From: UBA1563 sp041667115 | Lineage (GTDB): Bacteria > Bacteroidota > Ignavibacteria > Ignavibacteriales > Ignavibacteriaceae | Length of the DNA stretch: 64,000 nucleotides | Direction: 5' to 3' | Assembly (NCBI GenBank): GCA_041667115.1 | Contig: JBAYFO010000002.1 | Span: 1-64,000, forward strand | In this document: one piece after another, positions 25,934 to 35,021 of the stretch | Numbering within the stretch: the stretch's first letter is position 1 | Layout of the letters: every line of letters starts with the position of its first letter | Notes under the pieces: generated by a model | The model's input: the letters and a program-made list of their open reading frames with translations, nothing else | What the model was told of the DNA's origin: nothing | Databases searched by the model: none | Made by a program: the position numbers and the translations under genes

Positions 25934-27412
25934 TTATAAATCATGTCCTGCATACGATAAATCAAAACTCTTATTGCATAACGGGAAATCGGAAATCGCC
26001 GTCTTGCGTAAAGCTAAACTTAATCCGTACCAATTGTTGAACGACGGATCTTTAATTTTATACTGAGAAAGATTTCCCTGTTCATCTGTAAATACCGTAT
26101 GGACAATTTCGCCGCGCCATCCTTCAACAATGGATACAACGCCTTTATGTGGATTCGTCTTTTCAACTACGGATTTAATATCTCCATCCGGGAAATTTTC
26201 AAATTGATCAATCACAAATCTTATTGATTCTTCAATCTCCAAAGCACGCAACCGGACGCGTGCAAAAACATCACCGCTTGATAAAGTGATTTCCGAAACC
26301 GGATTATACCGGTAAGCGCTATATGGAAAATGAATCCGGGCATCCTCTTCAATGCCGCAAGAACGAGCTGCTAATCCAACCAATCCAATTTGAGTTGCCA
26401 ATTCTTTTGATACAACACCGGTATTATCAAATCGGGCTAATGCACCGATAGATGAAAAGAGATATTCGTTAATTACTGCAACATCATTTTTGATAATTTG
26501 AAGATTCGCAAGAACTCCTTCAATAATTCCGTCAGTAAAATCATAGCGAACACCGCCGTAAACAAATAATCCGCGTCCAAACCTTGAGCCGCACAACAAT
26601 GCTAAACTGTTTATTGCAAGGGTGCGCAATCTTCCGTAAGAAGATGAAACCAGGGCAAAGCCAATATCGTTTGCAACTCCGCCTAATCCCGATAGATGCA
26701 TTGCGATTCTTTCAGTCTCTTCAGCTATTGAGCGTATGACTTGCGCCCGCAGGCTAATCTGCGTGTCGCTTAAACTCTCTATTGCACTGCAATGTGCGTA
26801 TGTATGACCGATCACCGTATCGCCGGCAATTGATTCAGAGAGAATAATTTTTTGCACGGGTTTTGATCGTAATAATAATTCCTCAACTCCTCTATGCTGA
26901 TAACCTAAATTGATTTCAAGGTTATACACCAACTCGCCATGGCATTGGAAACGAAAATGTCCCGGCTCAATTATTCCTGCATGAATTGGACCCACGGCAA
27001 CTTCGTGAACTTCTTCTCCTTCAAGTTTGTAGAATTGGTACGGTTGATTTCCTACAATCACATTTTGTTTTCTAACAGGACGAAGCCAGGGATTATTACG
27101 TGGAAGGTAACCGTATTTTTCTGAAAGTTCACATTCAAAATAATTTGTCTGAGGAAATGTATTTGCAAAACTTTCAAATTGCAGATTAGTTTTATCATAC
27201 TCTCCACCGATAAGATGAATCATTGAAGAAGACGCATCTGCCAGGATAGCAATAAGTCTCTCCGGTTTTTCTTTTTTGATTGGAGTTAACCCGATCATTC
27301 TAAACCCATTTGTTAATCCTTCCAAAACAGAATTTCTAAAATTCTCTTTCGTTAAAAAAGGAATTTCACTTAAGTCGAATGACTGATTATTCTGGACCTG
27401 CAATGATATCAT
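25934..27412 (-). CDS. Ehr large subunit (HyfG/NuoCD-like), no NiFe ligands
   Basis: 492 residues: a NuoC-like N-terminal part (about 20-125) fused to a NuoD/hydrogenase large-subunit-like body. Homology is clear in HEVAVGPIHAGIIEPGHFRF and INLGYQHRGVEELL. In true group 4 hydrogenases two CxxC pairs hold NiFe. Here the N-terminal site reads AGDTVIGHTYAHC (196-208) without CxxC, and the C-terminal DPCxxC is replaced by DFPLCNKSFDLSYAGH (475-490). The protein therefore cannot bind NiFe in the known way, and is closer to a complex I-type quinone site or another redox site. It overlaps the upstream gene by 4 bases. Confidence 0.88.
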   Translation of the reverse strand: MISLQVQNNQSFDLSEIPFLTKENFRNSVLEGLTNGFRMIGLTPIKKEKPERLIAILADASSSMIHLIGGEYDKTNLQFESFANTFPQTNYFECELSEKYGYLPRNNPWLRPVRKQNVIVGNQPYQFYKLEGEEVHEVAVGPIHAGIIEPGHFRFQCHGELVYNLEINLGYQHRGVEELLLRSKPVQKIILSESIAGDTVIGHTYAHCSAIESLSDTQISLRAQVIRSIAEETERIAMHLSGLGGVANDIGFALVSSSYGRLRTLAINSLALLCGSRFGRGLFVYGGVRYDFTDGIIEGVLANLQIIKNDVAVINEYLFSSIGALARFDNTGVVSKELATQIGLVGLAARSCGIEEDARIHFPYSAYRYNPVSEITLSSGDVFARVRLRALEIEESIRFVIDQFENFPDGDIKSVVEKTNPHKGVVSIVEGWRGEIVHTVFTDEQGNLSQYKIKDPSFNNWYGLSLALRKTAISDFPLCNKSFDLSYAGHDL

Positions 27413-28863
27413 ATCTTCATGCCAAAATCTTTTGTGATGTTAATAATATTTTGATAAAGAATTTCAGGTGATAAAACCGCAATTGCCGTCAATAGAATCA
27501 TCAGCAAGATAACGGCGAGATGAATGAACTCAAATTTTTCGACTCCCGCTTCCGCGGTATCATTTTCCCCTTTTTTAAAAAGCATGGAAAATATGATTTT
27601 GCCCATATTGATAAAAATAAAGAGAAGAAAAAACATTGCTACAAAAAGTACAACCGGTTTATCTGAAAAGAGTATCCCTTCAAATATTTTTATTTCGCTA
27701 AAGAAAAGACCGAATGGAGGAATTCCTGAAATCGCCAGAAATGCAAGCAGAAAAAGCCATCCGGTTTTCGGCAAAAAGTTTAATACGGAAGTCACTTTTG
27801 ATACTTCCCTTGTTTTATATCTGCTGTGAATATTTCCCGCTGTTAAAAACAAAATAACTTTCGTAATAGAATTGTAAACCGCATGATACATAGCTCCGAC
27901 AAATGCCAGACCTCCAACTCCAATTCCGAGAGTAATTAATCCCAGATGCTCAACGCTTGAATAAGCCAGCATACGTTTATAATTGTTCACTTTGAACATA
28001 AAAACAAATGCTACAAAAAGCGAAAGCAAACCTCCAATTATTAAAATTATTTTAGCAAATTCGTAAGAAGAGGTTGGACGAATAATCTGAAATATTCTCA
28101 AAACACCCATCAGTGCTGTTAAGCGAAGTGAACCGGACATCAGCGCAGCAATTGGACTTGGAGCATTGCTTGTTGCATCAATATCGCCGGAGTGCATGGG
28201 AGCTATCCCTATTTTTGTACTTAAGCCCACAAAGATGAAAATGAAACTCGCTTTTAACCAGATAGGATTTAATGCTTTAGCGTTCCTAATAAATTCCCAA
28301 AAGAAAACTTGCCTTCCTTCAAGAACCGATCCCTTAGCTGAAAGGGTTAAGAATAATATTCCGATAAATGCAAAAGCAATTCCAACCGATACCAGAAATA
28401 AATATTTCCACATTGCTTCAAGAGCTTCTTCGTTCCGGTAATAATAAATTAACGGCGCAACGCTTAATGTAGTTGCTTCTGCCGCAACCCAATACATTCC
28501 AAAATGATCGCTCAACATTGCTGCCGAATTTGCAGTTAAATAGAAATTTAAAAGAAGAAAATAATATTTCTTTCCTTCTTCCGCCCTTGAGGAGACCGGT
28601 CTTTTCAAATAAGAAAATGAAACAAGCACAACCCAGAAATAAACATTTGAAAGTATCAGCAGAAAATATTTTGAAAGTGAATCAACGCTAAAAAATAACG
28701 GTAAATTTGTGTGATAGTATCCAAGAAATACACTAAAAGCTAAAACTAAATGCAATGTGCCTACCCCGAGAGAAACAATATATTGTGCGCGTAAATTCTT
28801 AACAGCATAACAAAAGAGAGATGTTAATAGCGGCAGCAATATGAAAATGGAAAATTCAACCAT
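27409..28863 (-). CDS. Ehr antiporter-like subunit 2 (HyfF/NuoN-like)
   Basis: A 484-residue ion-translocating membrane subunit with about 13-14 helices. Channel residues are recognisable: E129 in YWVAAEATT (TM5), K217 in GLSTKIGIAPMH (TM7), and an Arg at the TM8 lysine position (R247 in GSLRLTA). It shares a single base with the upstream HyfE-like stop/start junction and 4 bases with the large-subunit gene, so the operon is translationally coupled throughout. Together with the HyfB-like subunit it provides two putative proton/sodium half-channels. Confidence 0.9.
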   Translation of the reverse strand: MVEFSIFILLPLLTSLFCYAVKNLRAQYIVSLGVGTLHLVLAFSVFLGYYHTNLPLFFSVDSLSKYFLLILSNVYFWVVLVSFSYLKRPVSSRAEEGKKYYFLLLNFYLTANSAAMLSDHFGMYWVAAEATTLSVAPLIYYYRNEEALEAMWKYLFLVSVGIAFAFIGILFLTLSAKGSVLEGRQVFFWEFIRNAKALNPIWLKASFIFIFVGLSTKIGIAPMHSGDIDATSNAPSPIAALMSGSLRLTALMGVLRIFQIIRPTSSYEFAKIILIIGGLLSLFVAFVFMFKVNNYKRMLAYSSVEHLGLITLGIGVGGLAFVGAMYHAVYNSITKVILFLTAGNIHSRYKTREVSKVTSVLNFLPKTGWLFLLAFLAISGIPPFGLFFSEIKIFEGILFSDKPVVLFVAMFFLLFIFINMGKIIFSMLFKKGENDTAEAGVEKFEFIHLAVILLMILLTAIAVLSPEILYQNIINITKDFGMKI

Positions 28864-29495
28864 CAGTCTTTTAACCTTCCGAGAGCAGTCACATCAAATC
28901 CTTTTAGCGTTGAACTTATGTTATTCAGTACAATTCCCATCAAAAATACGACAACGAACACATCCAATAAAGTCCCGAGTTCTATCATCATCGGGAGTTC
29001 GGAAGCAACTGCAGTTCCGAATAAGAAGATCCCGTTTTCTAAAATTAGAAACCCGGCAACATGAACAATAAGTTTTTTTCGAAACATTATTATATAAATC
29101 CCTATTACAATTGCAGAAAATCCGCTTGCAAACGGAATTACGTTTAGAGTAGTATTTTGAGAAAGAATGTTGGAAGCGACAAAAATTACAACCATCGAAA
29201 TTATAACAAGCAGTAAAAAAGTAAATTGCTGAATGGTAGGCTCAATCATCCTCTTTATATCCAGATCGAGAACAACCTTATTAATATATCTAGGAATGAG
29301 GAATACTTTTACAACAAGCAGCGTAACCGGAAGGATTACACCAAATATTGAAAAGTGAGAAATGAAAGGGATTACAATTATTACGGATAATAACACTCCT
29401 TGCACACGTAAAACAGTAACATACCCCTTCACACGAGAAGTTATTACAACATAAAACAGTGATAAACAAAAAAATATACTTAAAACATTTTCCAT
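28863..29495 (-). CDS. Ehr membrane subunit (HyfE-like)
   Basis: A 210-residue protein with about six hydrophobic helices, matching hydrogenase-4 component E, whose C-terminal part resembles NuoK. The segment IGIYIIMFRKKLIVHVAGFLILENGIFL (about 130-158) is the NuoK/HyfE hallmark, including the conserved membrane Glu in LENGIFL, and a second acidic residue is in MIELGTLLD. NuoK-type subunits link the antiporter modules to the quinone/redox arm. The gap to the upstream NuoH-like gene is 7 bases. Confidence 0.85.
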   Translation of the reverse strand: MENVLSIFFCLSLFYVVITSRVKGYVTVLRVQGVLLSVIIVIPFISHFSIFGVILPVTLLVVKVFLIPRYINKVVLDLDIKRMIEPTIQQFTFLLLVIISMVVIFVASNILSQNTTLNVIPFASGFSAIVIGIYIIMFRKKLIVHVAGFLILENGIFLFGTAVASELPMMIELGTLLDVFVVVFLMGIVLNNISSTLKGFDVTALGRLKD

Positions 29496-29502
29496 AACCG
29501 GC

Positions 29503-30426
29503 TCATTTCGAAAAAGTATAAATCAACAAGTTTAGTATCCCGATTGCAGTGGCAAATAAAAGATACTGGGGAATATTTTTCATCTTAAAACGCGAAGTGA
29601 TCGTCTCAACAATCGCCAATGTTGAGGCAAGAATTACTGCCCCAACTACAAAGATCACGAAACCAACGGAATAGTTGTGCGCGCTGAAAGGATAGAAAAA
29701 TGATATCTCAAGAATCGCATAAATAAACAATTTGACGTAGCTCGAATACTGGTAAAGAAATAAATCTAATCCGGAATTATCAAGGATCATCACTTCATGA
29801 ATCATAGTCAGTTCAAGATGAGTGTTCGGATCATCCACCGGCATACGGGAACATTCCGTGATAGCAAGTAAGAAAGCCGAAATTGAACAAATGATAATAA
29901 ACACAATAAAAGAAATATTATCCAACCGGATAGAATGGTATATATCATAAATAGAAGTAAACCCGCTAATGAACGCTACACTTCCCACGGTGAAAAAGAA
30001 AATTGGTTCAGCAAATAATGCAAATGTCGCCTCGCGTGCGGCACCCATCCCTTCAAACGAACTTCCGATGTCCATCGCTGCAAGAATTTGGAAGAACCTT
30101 GCGAGTCCTAACACATAAGCAAATAAAATAATATCTCCATCAAAACTAATAAGCGGTTTCCAAAAACCGATTGGAAGCATTGCGGCGGCACAACTAATTG
30201 TAACAAGATTGATAACCGGAGATACACGGCTTACAAATGAGGAAGTTGCAGCGTTAATGGTTTCTTTTTTGAAAATGCGCTGCAAATCGTAGTACGGCTG
30301 AAAAACCGGTGCGCCAACTCTTCCGGTTAATATCGCTTTTAGTTTGTTTATTAATCCCGCAAATAAGGGAGCGATCCCCAGGATCATTAATAAAGAGATA
30401 ATTCCTTGTAGAGTCTCTATTTCCAT
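29503..30426 (-). CDS. Ehr membrane subunit (HyfC/NuoH-like)
   Basis: A 307-residue protein with about eight helices, homologous to HyfC/HycD and complex I NuoH, which anchors the peripheral arm and shapes the quinone-access path. Family features: GRVGAPVFQPYYDLQRIFKKE in the first cytoplasmic loop, DDPNTHLELTMIHEVMILDNSG (about 198-219) with conserved acidic residues, and FEGMGAAREATFALFAEP. Its start overlaps the end of the HyfB-like gene by 10 bases. Confidence 0.9.
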   Translation of the reverse strand: MEIETLQGIISLLMILGIAPLFAGLINKLKAILTGRVGAPVFQPYYDLQRIFKKETINAATSSFVSRVSPVINLVTISCAAAMLPIGFWKPLISFDGDIILFAYVLGLARFFQILAAMDIGSSFEGMGAAREATFALFAEPIFFFTVGSVAFISGFTSIYDIYHSIRLDNISFIVFIIICSISAFLLAITECSRMPVDDPNTHLELTMIHEVMILDNSGLDLFLYQYSSYVKLFIYAILEISFFYPFSAHNYSVGFVIFVVGAVILASTLAIVETITSRFKMKNIPQYLLFATAIGILNLLIYTFSK

Positions 30427-32408
30427 AAGAATGCTATAAAACCATAAATCGTTATTATTATCAATATGAACGCAATGTAATACCGGATATCCGTATGACT
30501 TAGAAATTCTATTTTCGAAATCATTCTTTGCAAGAGACCAAATCCCGGTAGTACAATTTTGTCGTCCACAAAATCCTGTGCGTGACTCTCAAAACCAGAT
30601 GGATTTGGAAATGCACCTTTTGAAATTTTAATTTTTTTGTGGTAAACCAAAATTGATTGTGGAATAGTATTGAGTTCATCCGCAAATGAGGATGCCGTGT
30701 ATTGCATTCTTGGAGTAAGCTTTTCGTAACCACAGCCCCAAGCCGCCGAAGTTCTCCTTCCATATCTTTTTTGGATTTTCACCTTTGCATAGAACAGAAC
30801 AACAACACCAACTAAAATTGAAGAAGATATTATCGTCAGTGATAACCAATTCATATTTATTAAAGCAGAAGAAGAGTTAACGGATACAAACCCGTTGCTT
30901 ATCACCTTGTTTACTATTCCTATAAATGGTTGTGGGTAAAAACCGATTACAATACAAAGCAGCGATAAAATTCCAAGCGAGAGATAATCATAAACTGATG
31001 TGTGAAAACTTTTTACTTCCTTTCGTTCCGTACCCAAAAACATAATTGAATTTACTTTTGTAAAACAAGCGACTGCTAATCCGCCCACAAACGCTAGTCC
31101 GACCACGAACAGCAACATGAGCAATGGATAATAATTTTTTAATTCCTTAGCCGTTTGAAAAAATCCGGTGTAAATAATAAATTCAGAAATAAATCCGTTG
31201 AACGGAGGAATACCGCTAATCGCAACAGAACCGATGAGAAAAAATATTGCAAGATATTTTGCACGATGAACAATTCCGCCCATTAACTCAATATTCCTTG
31301 TTCCAAGATTTTGATAAATTACTCCGCTGCCAAGGAATAAAAGACTTTTAAATATCGCATGGTTCAAGGTATGAAGTAGAGCACCTCCGAAGCCTAACAC
31401 TTCGATTACCGGTAAATTATTTGCTGAACCGATAAAGCCGATACCAATGCCAATTCCAATAATGCCAATATTTTCAACCGAATGATACGCGAGCAGACGT
31501 TTAATATCATGCTGTGCAAGAGCGTACCAAACGCCGAATATTGCACTGATCATACTAACAACCAGAACAACCCAGCCACACCATTCCGGGAGTGGATTTA
31601 GAAATTGAAATGTTCTTAAAATTCCATAAATCCCGGTTTTGATAATAACACCTGATAGAAAAGCGCTTAAGACCGTTGGGGCTATAGGATGAGCTTGAGG
31701 AAGCCAAAAATGAAAAGGCATAAATCCGGCTTTAATGCCGAAACCAACGAAAGACAAAATAAATAAGAGCGGAAGAAGAGTTCCAACAGCTGTCGAGAAA
31801 TGATAATCACTCATAAACCAACTGTTGGTTTGATGATGAAGCAAAAAGAAAAATATATAAAGAATAAAAACTAAAACGTGAGAAGCAACGAAATAATAAA
31901 AACTTCCTTTCTGAACTTCCTCTTTTTCTTTTTCGAGCAGCATGCCGAGATAAGCAGACATGCTCATTACTTCCCAGCTAACCAAAAAGAAGATTGCCTG
32001 GTTAGCCATTACAACAAGTTGAGTTGATACAAGAATGATTATATAAAATATAACAAAACTTTTTACCGGCCGATTATCTTCTATATAATGTTGTAGATAT
32101 GAGAAGTTATAAATTGTTGTCGGTATTGCTACAAGTTGAATGATAAAGAGAAAGTAAAGTCCCAATCCGTCTAATCGGATCCAGTTATTAAAAAGCAAAA
32201 TGTTATTAGTCGAAAATTGTTGAGATGTAAATAACACCGACGACAAGGTTGAGATTAATCCGATTACCAGCCCTATCAGCAAAACAATATTTGAAGTAAA
32301 AAAAGATTTGCGTACATTTTTAATTATAGATATAGGAATGAGGGCAGACAATTGAATAATAAACGCAGCGATAAGCAAGACGGCACCGGAATTATAGAGA
32401 CCACTCAT
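30417..32408 (-). CDS. Ehr antiporter-like subunit 1 (HyfB/NuoL-like)
   Basis: A 663-residue membrane subunit of the Mrp/NuoL/HyfB family with about 16 helices. The ion-pathway residues are present: E146 in VSWEVMSM (TM5), K226 in GIKAGFMPFHFWL (TM7), K257 in SGVIIKTGIYG (TM8), and K354 after HTLNHAIF (TM12). The C-terminus (about 560-663) contains the long amphipathic region and terminal helices typical of HyfB. It overlaps the HTH-EIIA gene by 4 bases (ATGA). It is expected to couple redox energy to ion movement. Confidence 0.92.
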   Translation of the reverse strand: MSGLYNSGAVLLIAAFIIQLSALIPISIIKNVRKSFFTSNIVLLIGLVIGLISTLSSVLFTSQQFSTNNILLFNNWIRLDGLGLYFLFIIQLVAIPTTIYNFSYLQHYIEDNRPVKSFVIFYIIILVSTQLVVMANQAIFFLVSWEVMSMSAYLGMLLEKEKEEVQKGSFYYFVASHVLVFILYIFFFLLHHQTNSWFMSDYHFSTAVGTLLPLLFILSFVGFGIKAGFMPFHFWLPQAHPIAPTVLSAFLSGVIIKTGIYGILRTFQFLNPLPEWCGWVVLVVSMISAIFGVWYALAQHDIKRLLAYHSVENIGIIGIGIGIGFIGSANNLPVIEVLGFGGALLHTLNHAIFKSLLFLGSGVIYQNLGTRNIELMGGIVHRAKYLAIFFLIGSVAISGIPPFNGFISEFIIYTGFFQTAKELKNYYPLLMLLFVVGLAFVGGLAVACFTKVNSIMFLGTERKEVKSFHTSVYDYLSLGILSLLCIVIGFYPQPFIGIVNKVISNGFVSVNSSSALINMNWLSLTIISSSILVGVVVLFYAKVKIQKRYGRRTSAAWGCGYEKLTPRMQYTASSFADELNTIPQSILVYHKKIKISKGAFPNPSGFESHAQDFVDDKIVLPGFGLLQRMISKIEFLSHTDIRYYIAFILIIITIYGFIAFLWK

Positions 32409-33079
32409 TGATGTTTTTCTCTTGCCCCCTCTATCTTGTTGATTATATCTAATATTTCCCTGTATTCAAGCCGGTTTTCCAAAGCGAACCGGAAAGTTTC
32501 TTTTGATAACAAAAAGCTTAAATGTGCAATCAAGCTCAAGTGTTGTTTAATCGTCTGTGAAATCAAAAGGATAATCGTATGAACCGGTTTCCCGTCAATT
32601 GCTTGAAGTTCAAGCTGCTTTTGGGGAAAGAAAAAATTAATGAGTGGGCGATTTTTCCCGATCATAATTGGGACTCTCGGATGCGGCAAGCTTATACCGT
32701 TTCCGATTGCAGTGCTCATCATTGCTTCCCTACTTTTTAAAAGTTGAATTATTATTTCACTGTCGACATTTTTCTCAAGATCAAGTTCTGAAACCATTTG
32801 TGAAATATAATTCGATTCGCTTAAGCCGCAGTTATAGTGAAAAGATTTCTTATCAAGCAATGTGCTAATGGTCTCTACATGATACTCGCTTAATTTAACA
32901 TGATCGGAAACATTGATAGGTAAATTGCGTCCGAGCGCCCATTCAATAATCTGATGTTTGTTGAAGAATACTTTTTCGTGAAGAATTTGAAAGGGAATTT
33001 CTTTTTTCTTTATTAATTGCTGAACTTCCTTTTCGGGAAGTATCAACAAATGAGCAATATCTTTTATTGTTAAGTCCAA
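32405..33079 (-). CDS. HTH-EIIA(Ntr) fusion protein
   Basis: 224 residues with two domains. Residues 1-52 form an excisionase-like helix-turn-helix (DIAHLLILPEKEVQQLIKKK), and residues about 70-215 form a PTS EIIA domain of the nitrogen/fructose type. The phosphorylatable histidine is kept: H133 in GNGISLPHPRV, matching the GNGIxxPH motif of PtsN. EIIA(Ntr) proteins regulate potassium transport and stress genes through their phosphorylation state. Here it sits between the SulP permease and the Ehr subunits in one transcript, so it probably senses PTS phosphoryl flux to control that transport/redox module. EI and HPr are not in the window. Confidence 0.85.
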   Translation of the reverse strand: MDLTIKDIAHLLILPEKEVQQLIKKKEIPFQILHEKVFFNKHQIIEWALGRNLPINVSDHVKLSEYHVETISTLLDKKSFHYNCGLSESNYISQMVSELDLEKNVDSEIIIQLLKSREAMMSTAIGNGISLPHPRVPIMIGKNRPLINFFFPQKQLELQAIDGKPVHTIILLISQTIKQHLSLIAHLSFLLSKETFRFALENRLEYREILDIINKIEGAREKHQ

Positions 33080-33120
33080 ACTTTAATCCTAATTAATATC
33101 TGCCAGCGTTTTAGCATTCA

Positions 33121-34836
33121 TTATTTCTTCATCTCTCTTTTAACCGTTGGCACAAAATCTTCCGGACGTCCTAATTTCGGAAGTCCAAGAATTTCCCGTG
33201 CATGATCTAAAGCGTCATCTATATTGCCAAAGATATTTTCCTCTCCCACTAAGTCGAATATTCCAGCTTGAGTCATTGCATATAGCGGTTGAGTATGAAC
33301 ACCCGAAAGAATTATTTTTGTTCCTTGTTTTTTTGCATCATTGTAAAAATCTTTTATTGTCTGCATCCCGGTTGCATCTACGGCAGGAACATTTCTCATT
33401 CGTATGATTCTAACTTTTGGCGGTTCTTCCACCATTCTCATCTGTTCCTTAAATTTGGAAGCAGCACCAAAGAAGAATGGTCCGTTAATTTCAAAAACCT
33501 CAACACCTGCCGGAATTAATTTTTTATCTACTGCATTTGGATCCGGTAATTCATCTTCATCTTCCAATTCCCTTGTTATAACACTTACATTAGATACTTC
33601 CGACATGCGTTTCATGAAGAGTAGAACGGCTAGGATCATTCCAATCTCAATTGCAATAGTTAAATCAAAAATAACTGTTAAAAAGAATGTTGTGAGCAAA
33701 ACGATAACATCACTTTTAGGACTTTTTAAGAGAGTTTTAAATGCGTGCCATTCACTCATATTGTAAGAAACGATCACAAGAATTGCAGCTAATGTTGCCA
33801 TCGGGATTAATTTTGCATAGTTGCCGAAGAAGAGCATGATGAGCAAAAGTGTTATCGCATGAATTATTCCGGCGACTGGAGTTCTTCCTCCATTTTTAAT
33901 ATTTGTAGCCGTTCGGGCAATAGCTCCGGTTGCCGGTATTCCGCCAAAGAGTGGTGTTACAATATTAGCTAACCCTTGTGCAACCAGTTCCATATTACTA
34001 CGGTGTTTCCCTCCGATCATTCCATCTGCAACGACTGCTGAAAGGAGTGATTCGATAGCAGCTAGTAAAGCGATAACCGTTGCCGGTGCAATTAAATTTC
34101 TTATAAGGCTTAAATTTATTTCGACCAGATGAGGCGCCGGTAAATTAGATGGGATTGCTCCAAACTTACTTCCGATAGTATCTACCGGCAATTTGAAAAC
34201 AATAACCAAAACAGTAGAAACGATTATGGCGATTAATGAACCTGGAATTTTGTGTGTTACTTTGGGCCAGAAAATCATAATCAACAAAGAAAGCAGCGCA
34301 ATTCCAAAGACGTAATAATTTATTGTTGAAAAAGCTCCAAAGTAGACCATCCATTTTTCATGAAATTCGGCGGGGATTTTGGAAATCTGCAAACCAAAAA
34401 AATCTTTTATCTGAGTAGAAAAAATCAGAAGTGCAATTCCGCTTGTAAAACCAACAACAACCGGATAAGGAATAAATTTAATAAGAGAACCAAGACGCGC
34501 AAAACCCATTATAACTAAGATCACTCCCGCCATAATAGTTGCAACCGTTAAACCGGTTGTTCCATAATTCTGAACGATCCCATACACGATAATAATAAAA
34601 GCACCGGTGGGTCCACCAATTTGTACGCGGCTTCCTCCAAACACAGAAATGATAAATCCTGCAATAATTGCAGTGATAATTCCCTTTTCAGGTGTTACAC
34701 CGCTAGCAATTGCAAATGCTATTGCTAAAGGAAGAGCAACAATTCCAACAATAACTCCCGCTGTGGCATCACCGATGAATTGTTCTTTATTGTAATCTTT
34801 TAATGTTGTAAATAGCTTTGGTTTTATAATAGGCAT
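33121..34836 (-). CDS. SulP family anion permease with STAS domain
   Basis: A 571-residue inner-membrane transporter. The SulP core (about 15-425) has some 12-14 helices, including the family opening FIGDATAGVIVGIVALPLAIA and the GLANIVTPLFGGIPATGAIART motif. The C-terminal STAS domain (about 445-555) is intact, with the AVDATGMQTI loop. SulP members carry sulfate, bicarbonate or other anions with H+ or Na+; the substrate is not readable. It is 41 bases upstream of the HTH-EIIA gene and probably heads the Ehr operon. A bicarbonate role is conceivable but unproven. Confidence 0.92.
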   Translation of the reverse strand: MPIIKPKLFTTLKDYNKEQFIGDATAGVIVGIVALPLAIAFAIASGVTPEKGIITAIIAGFIISVFGGSRVQIGGPTGAFIIIVYGIVQNYGTTGLTVATIMAGVILVIMGFARLGSLIKFIPYPVVVGFTSGIALLIFSTQIKDFFGLQISKIPAEFHEKWMVYFGAFSTINYYVFGIALLSLLIMIFWPKVTHKIPGSLIAIIVSTVLVIVFKLPVDTIGSKFGAIPSNLPAPHLVEINLSLIRNLIAPATVIALLAAIESLLSAVVADGMIGGKHRSNMELVAQGLANIVTPLFGGIPATGAIARTATNIKNGGRTPVAGIIHAITLLLIMLFFGNYAKLIPMATLAAILVIVSYNMSEWHAFKTLLKSPKSDVIVLLTTFFLTVIFDLTIAIEIGMILAVLLFMKRMSEVSNVSVITRELEDEDELPDPNAVDKKLIPAGVEVFEINGPFFFGAASKFKEQMRMVEEPPKVRIIRMRNVPAVDATGMQTIKDFYNDAKKQGTKIILSGVHTQPLYAMTQAGIFDLVGEENIFGNIDDALDHAREILGLPKLGRPEDFVPTVKREMKK

Positions 34837-34982
34837 CTTATCGTTCTACTTGTTAAACAAATTTTTCATTTCTTTTTTTAAAGATAAGAAAAATAATTTT
34901 CTGTTCTCAAGATTGCATAGCAGAAATCATTAAAAACAATCCTAAATTCATTATGTCCTAAGCCGGTTAAACGAGTATGTGA

Positions 34983-35014
34983 TTCCTTTTCGATCAAACC
35001 TTGATCGTAAGGAA
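34983..35014 (-). terminator. Hairpin at the end of the ars/ccdA operon
   Basis: A stem of CGATCAA/TTGATCG plus an outer TTCCTT/AAGGAA with a small internal loop lies 7 bases beyond the ccdA stop. On the minus strand there is no following T run, so it may be a weak terminator or an mRNA 3'-stabilising structure. Confidence 0.5.
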
Positions 35015-35021
35015 AAAACAA

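Noticed and set aside
25934..27412. Annotation as a NiFe hydrogenase large subunit
   Set aside because: Both NiFe-binding CxxC pairs are absent and no maturation (hyp) genes are in the window, so hydrogenase activity is not supported.
25153..32408. Annotation as respiratory complex I (nuo operon)
   Set aside because: The gene order and HyfB/HyfE-type subunits match hydrogenase-4/Ehr, and the NADH module (NuoE, NuoF, NuoG) is missing.
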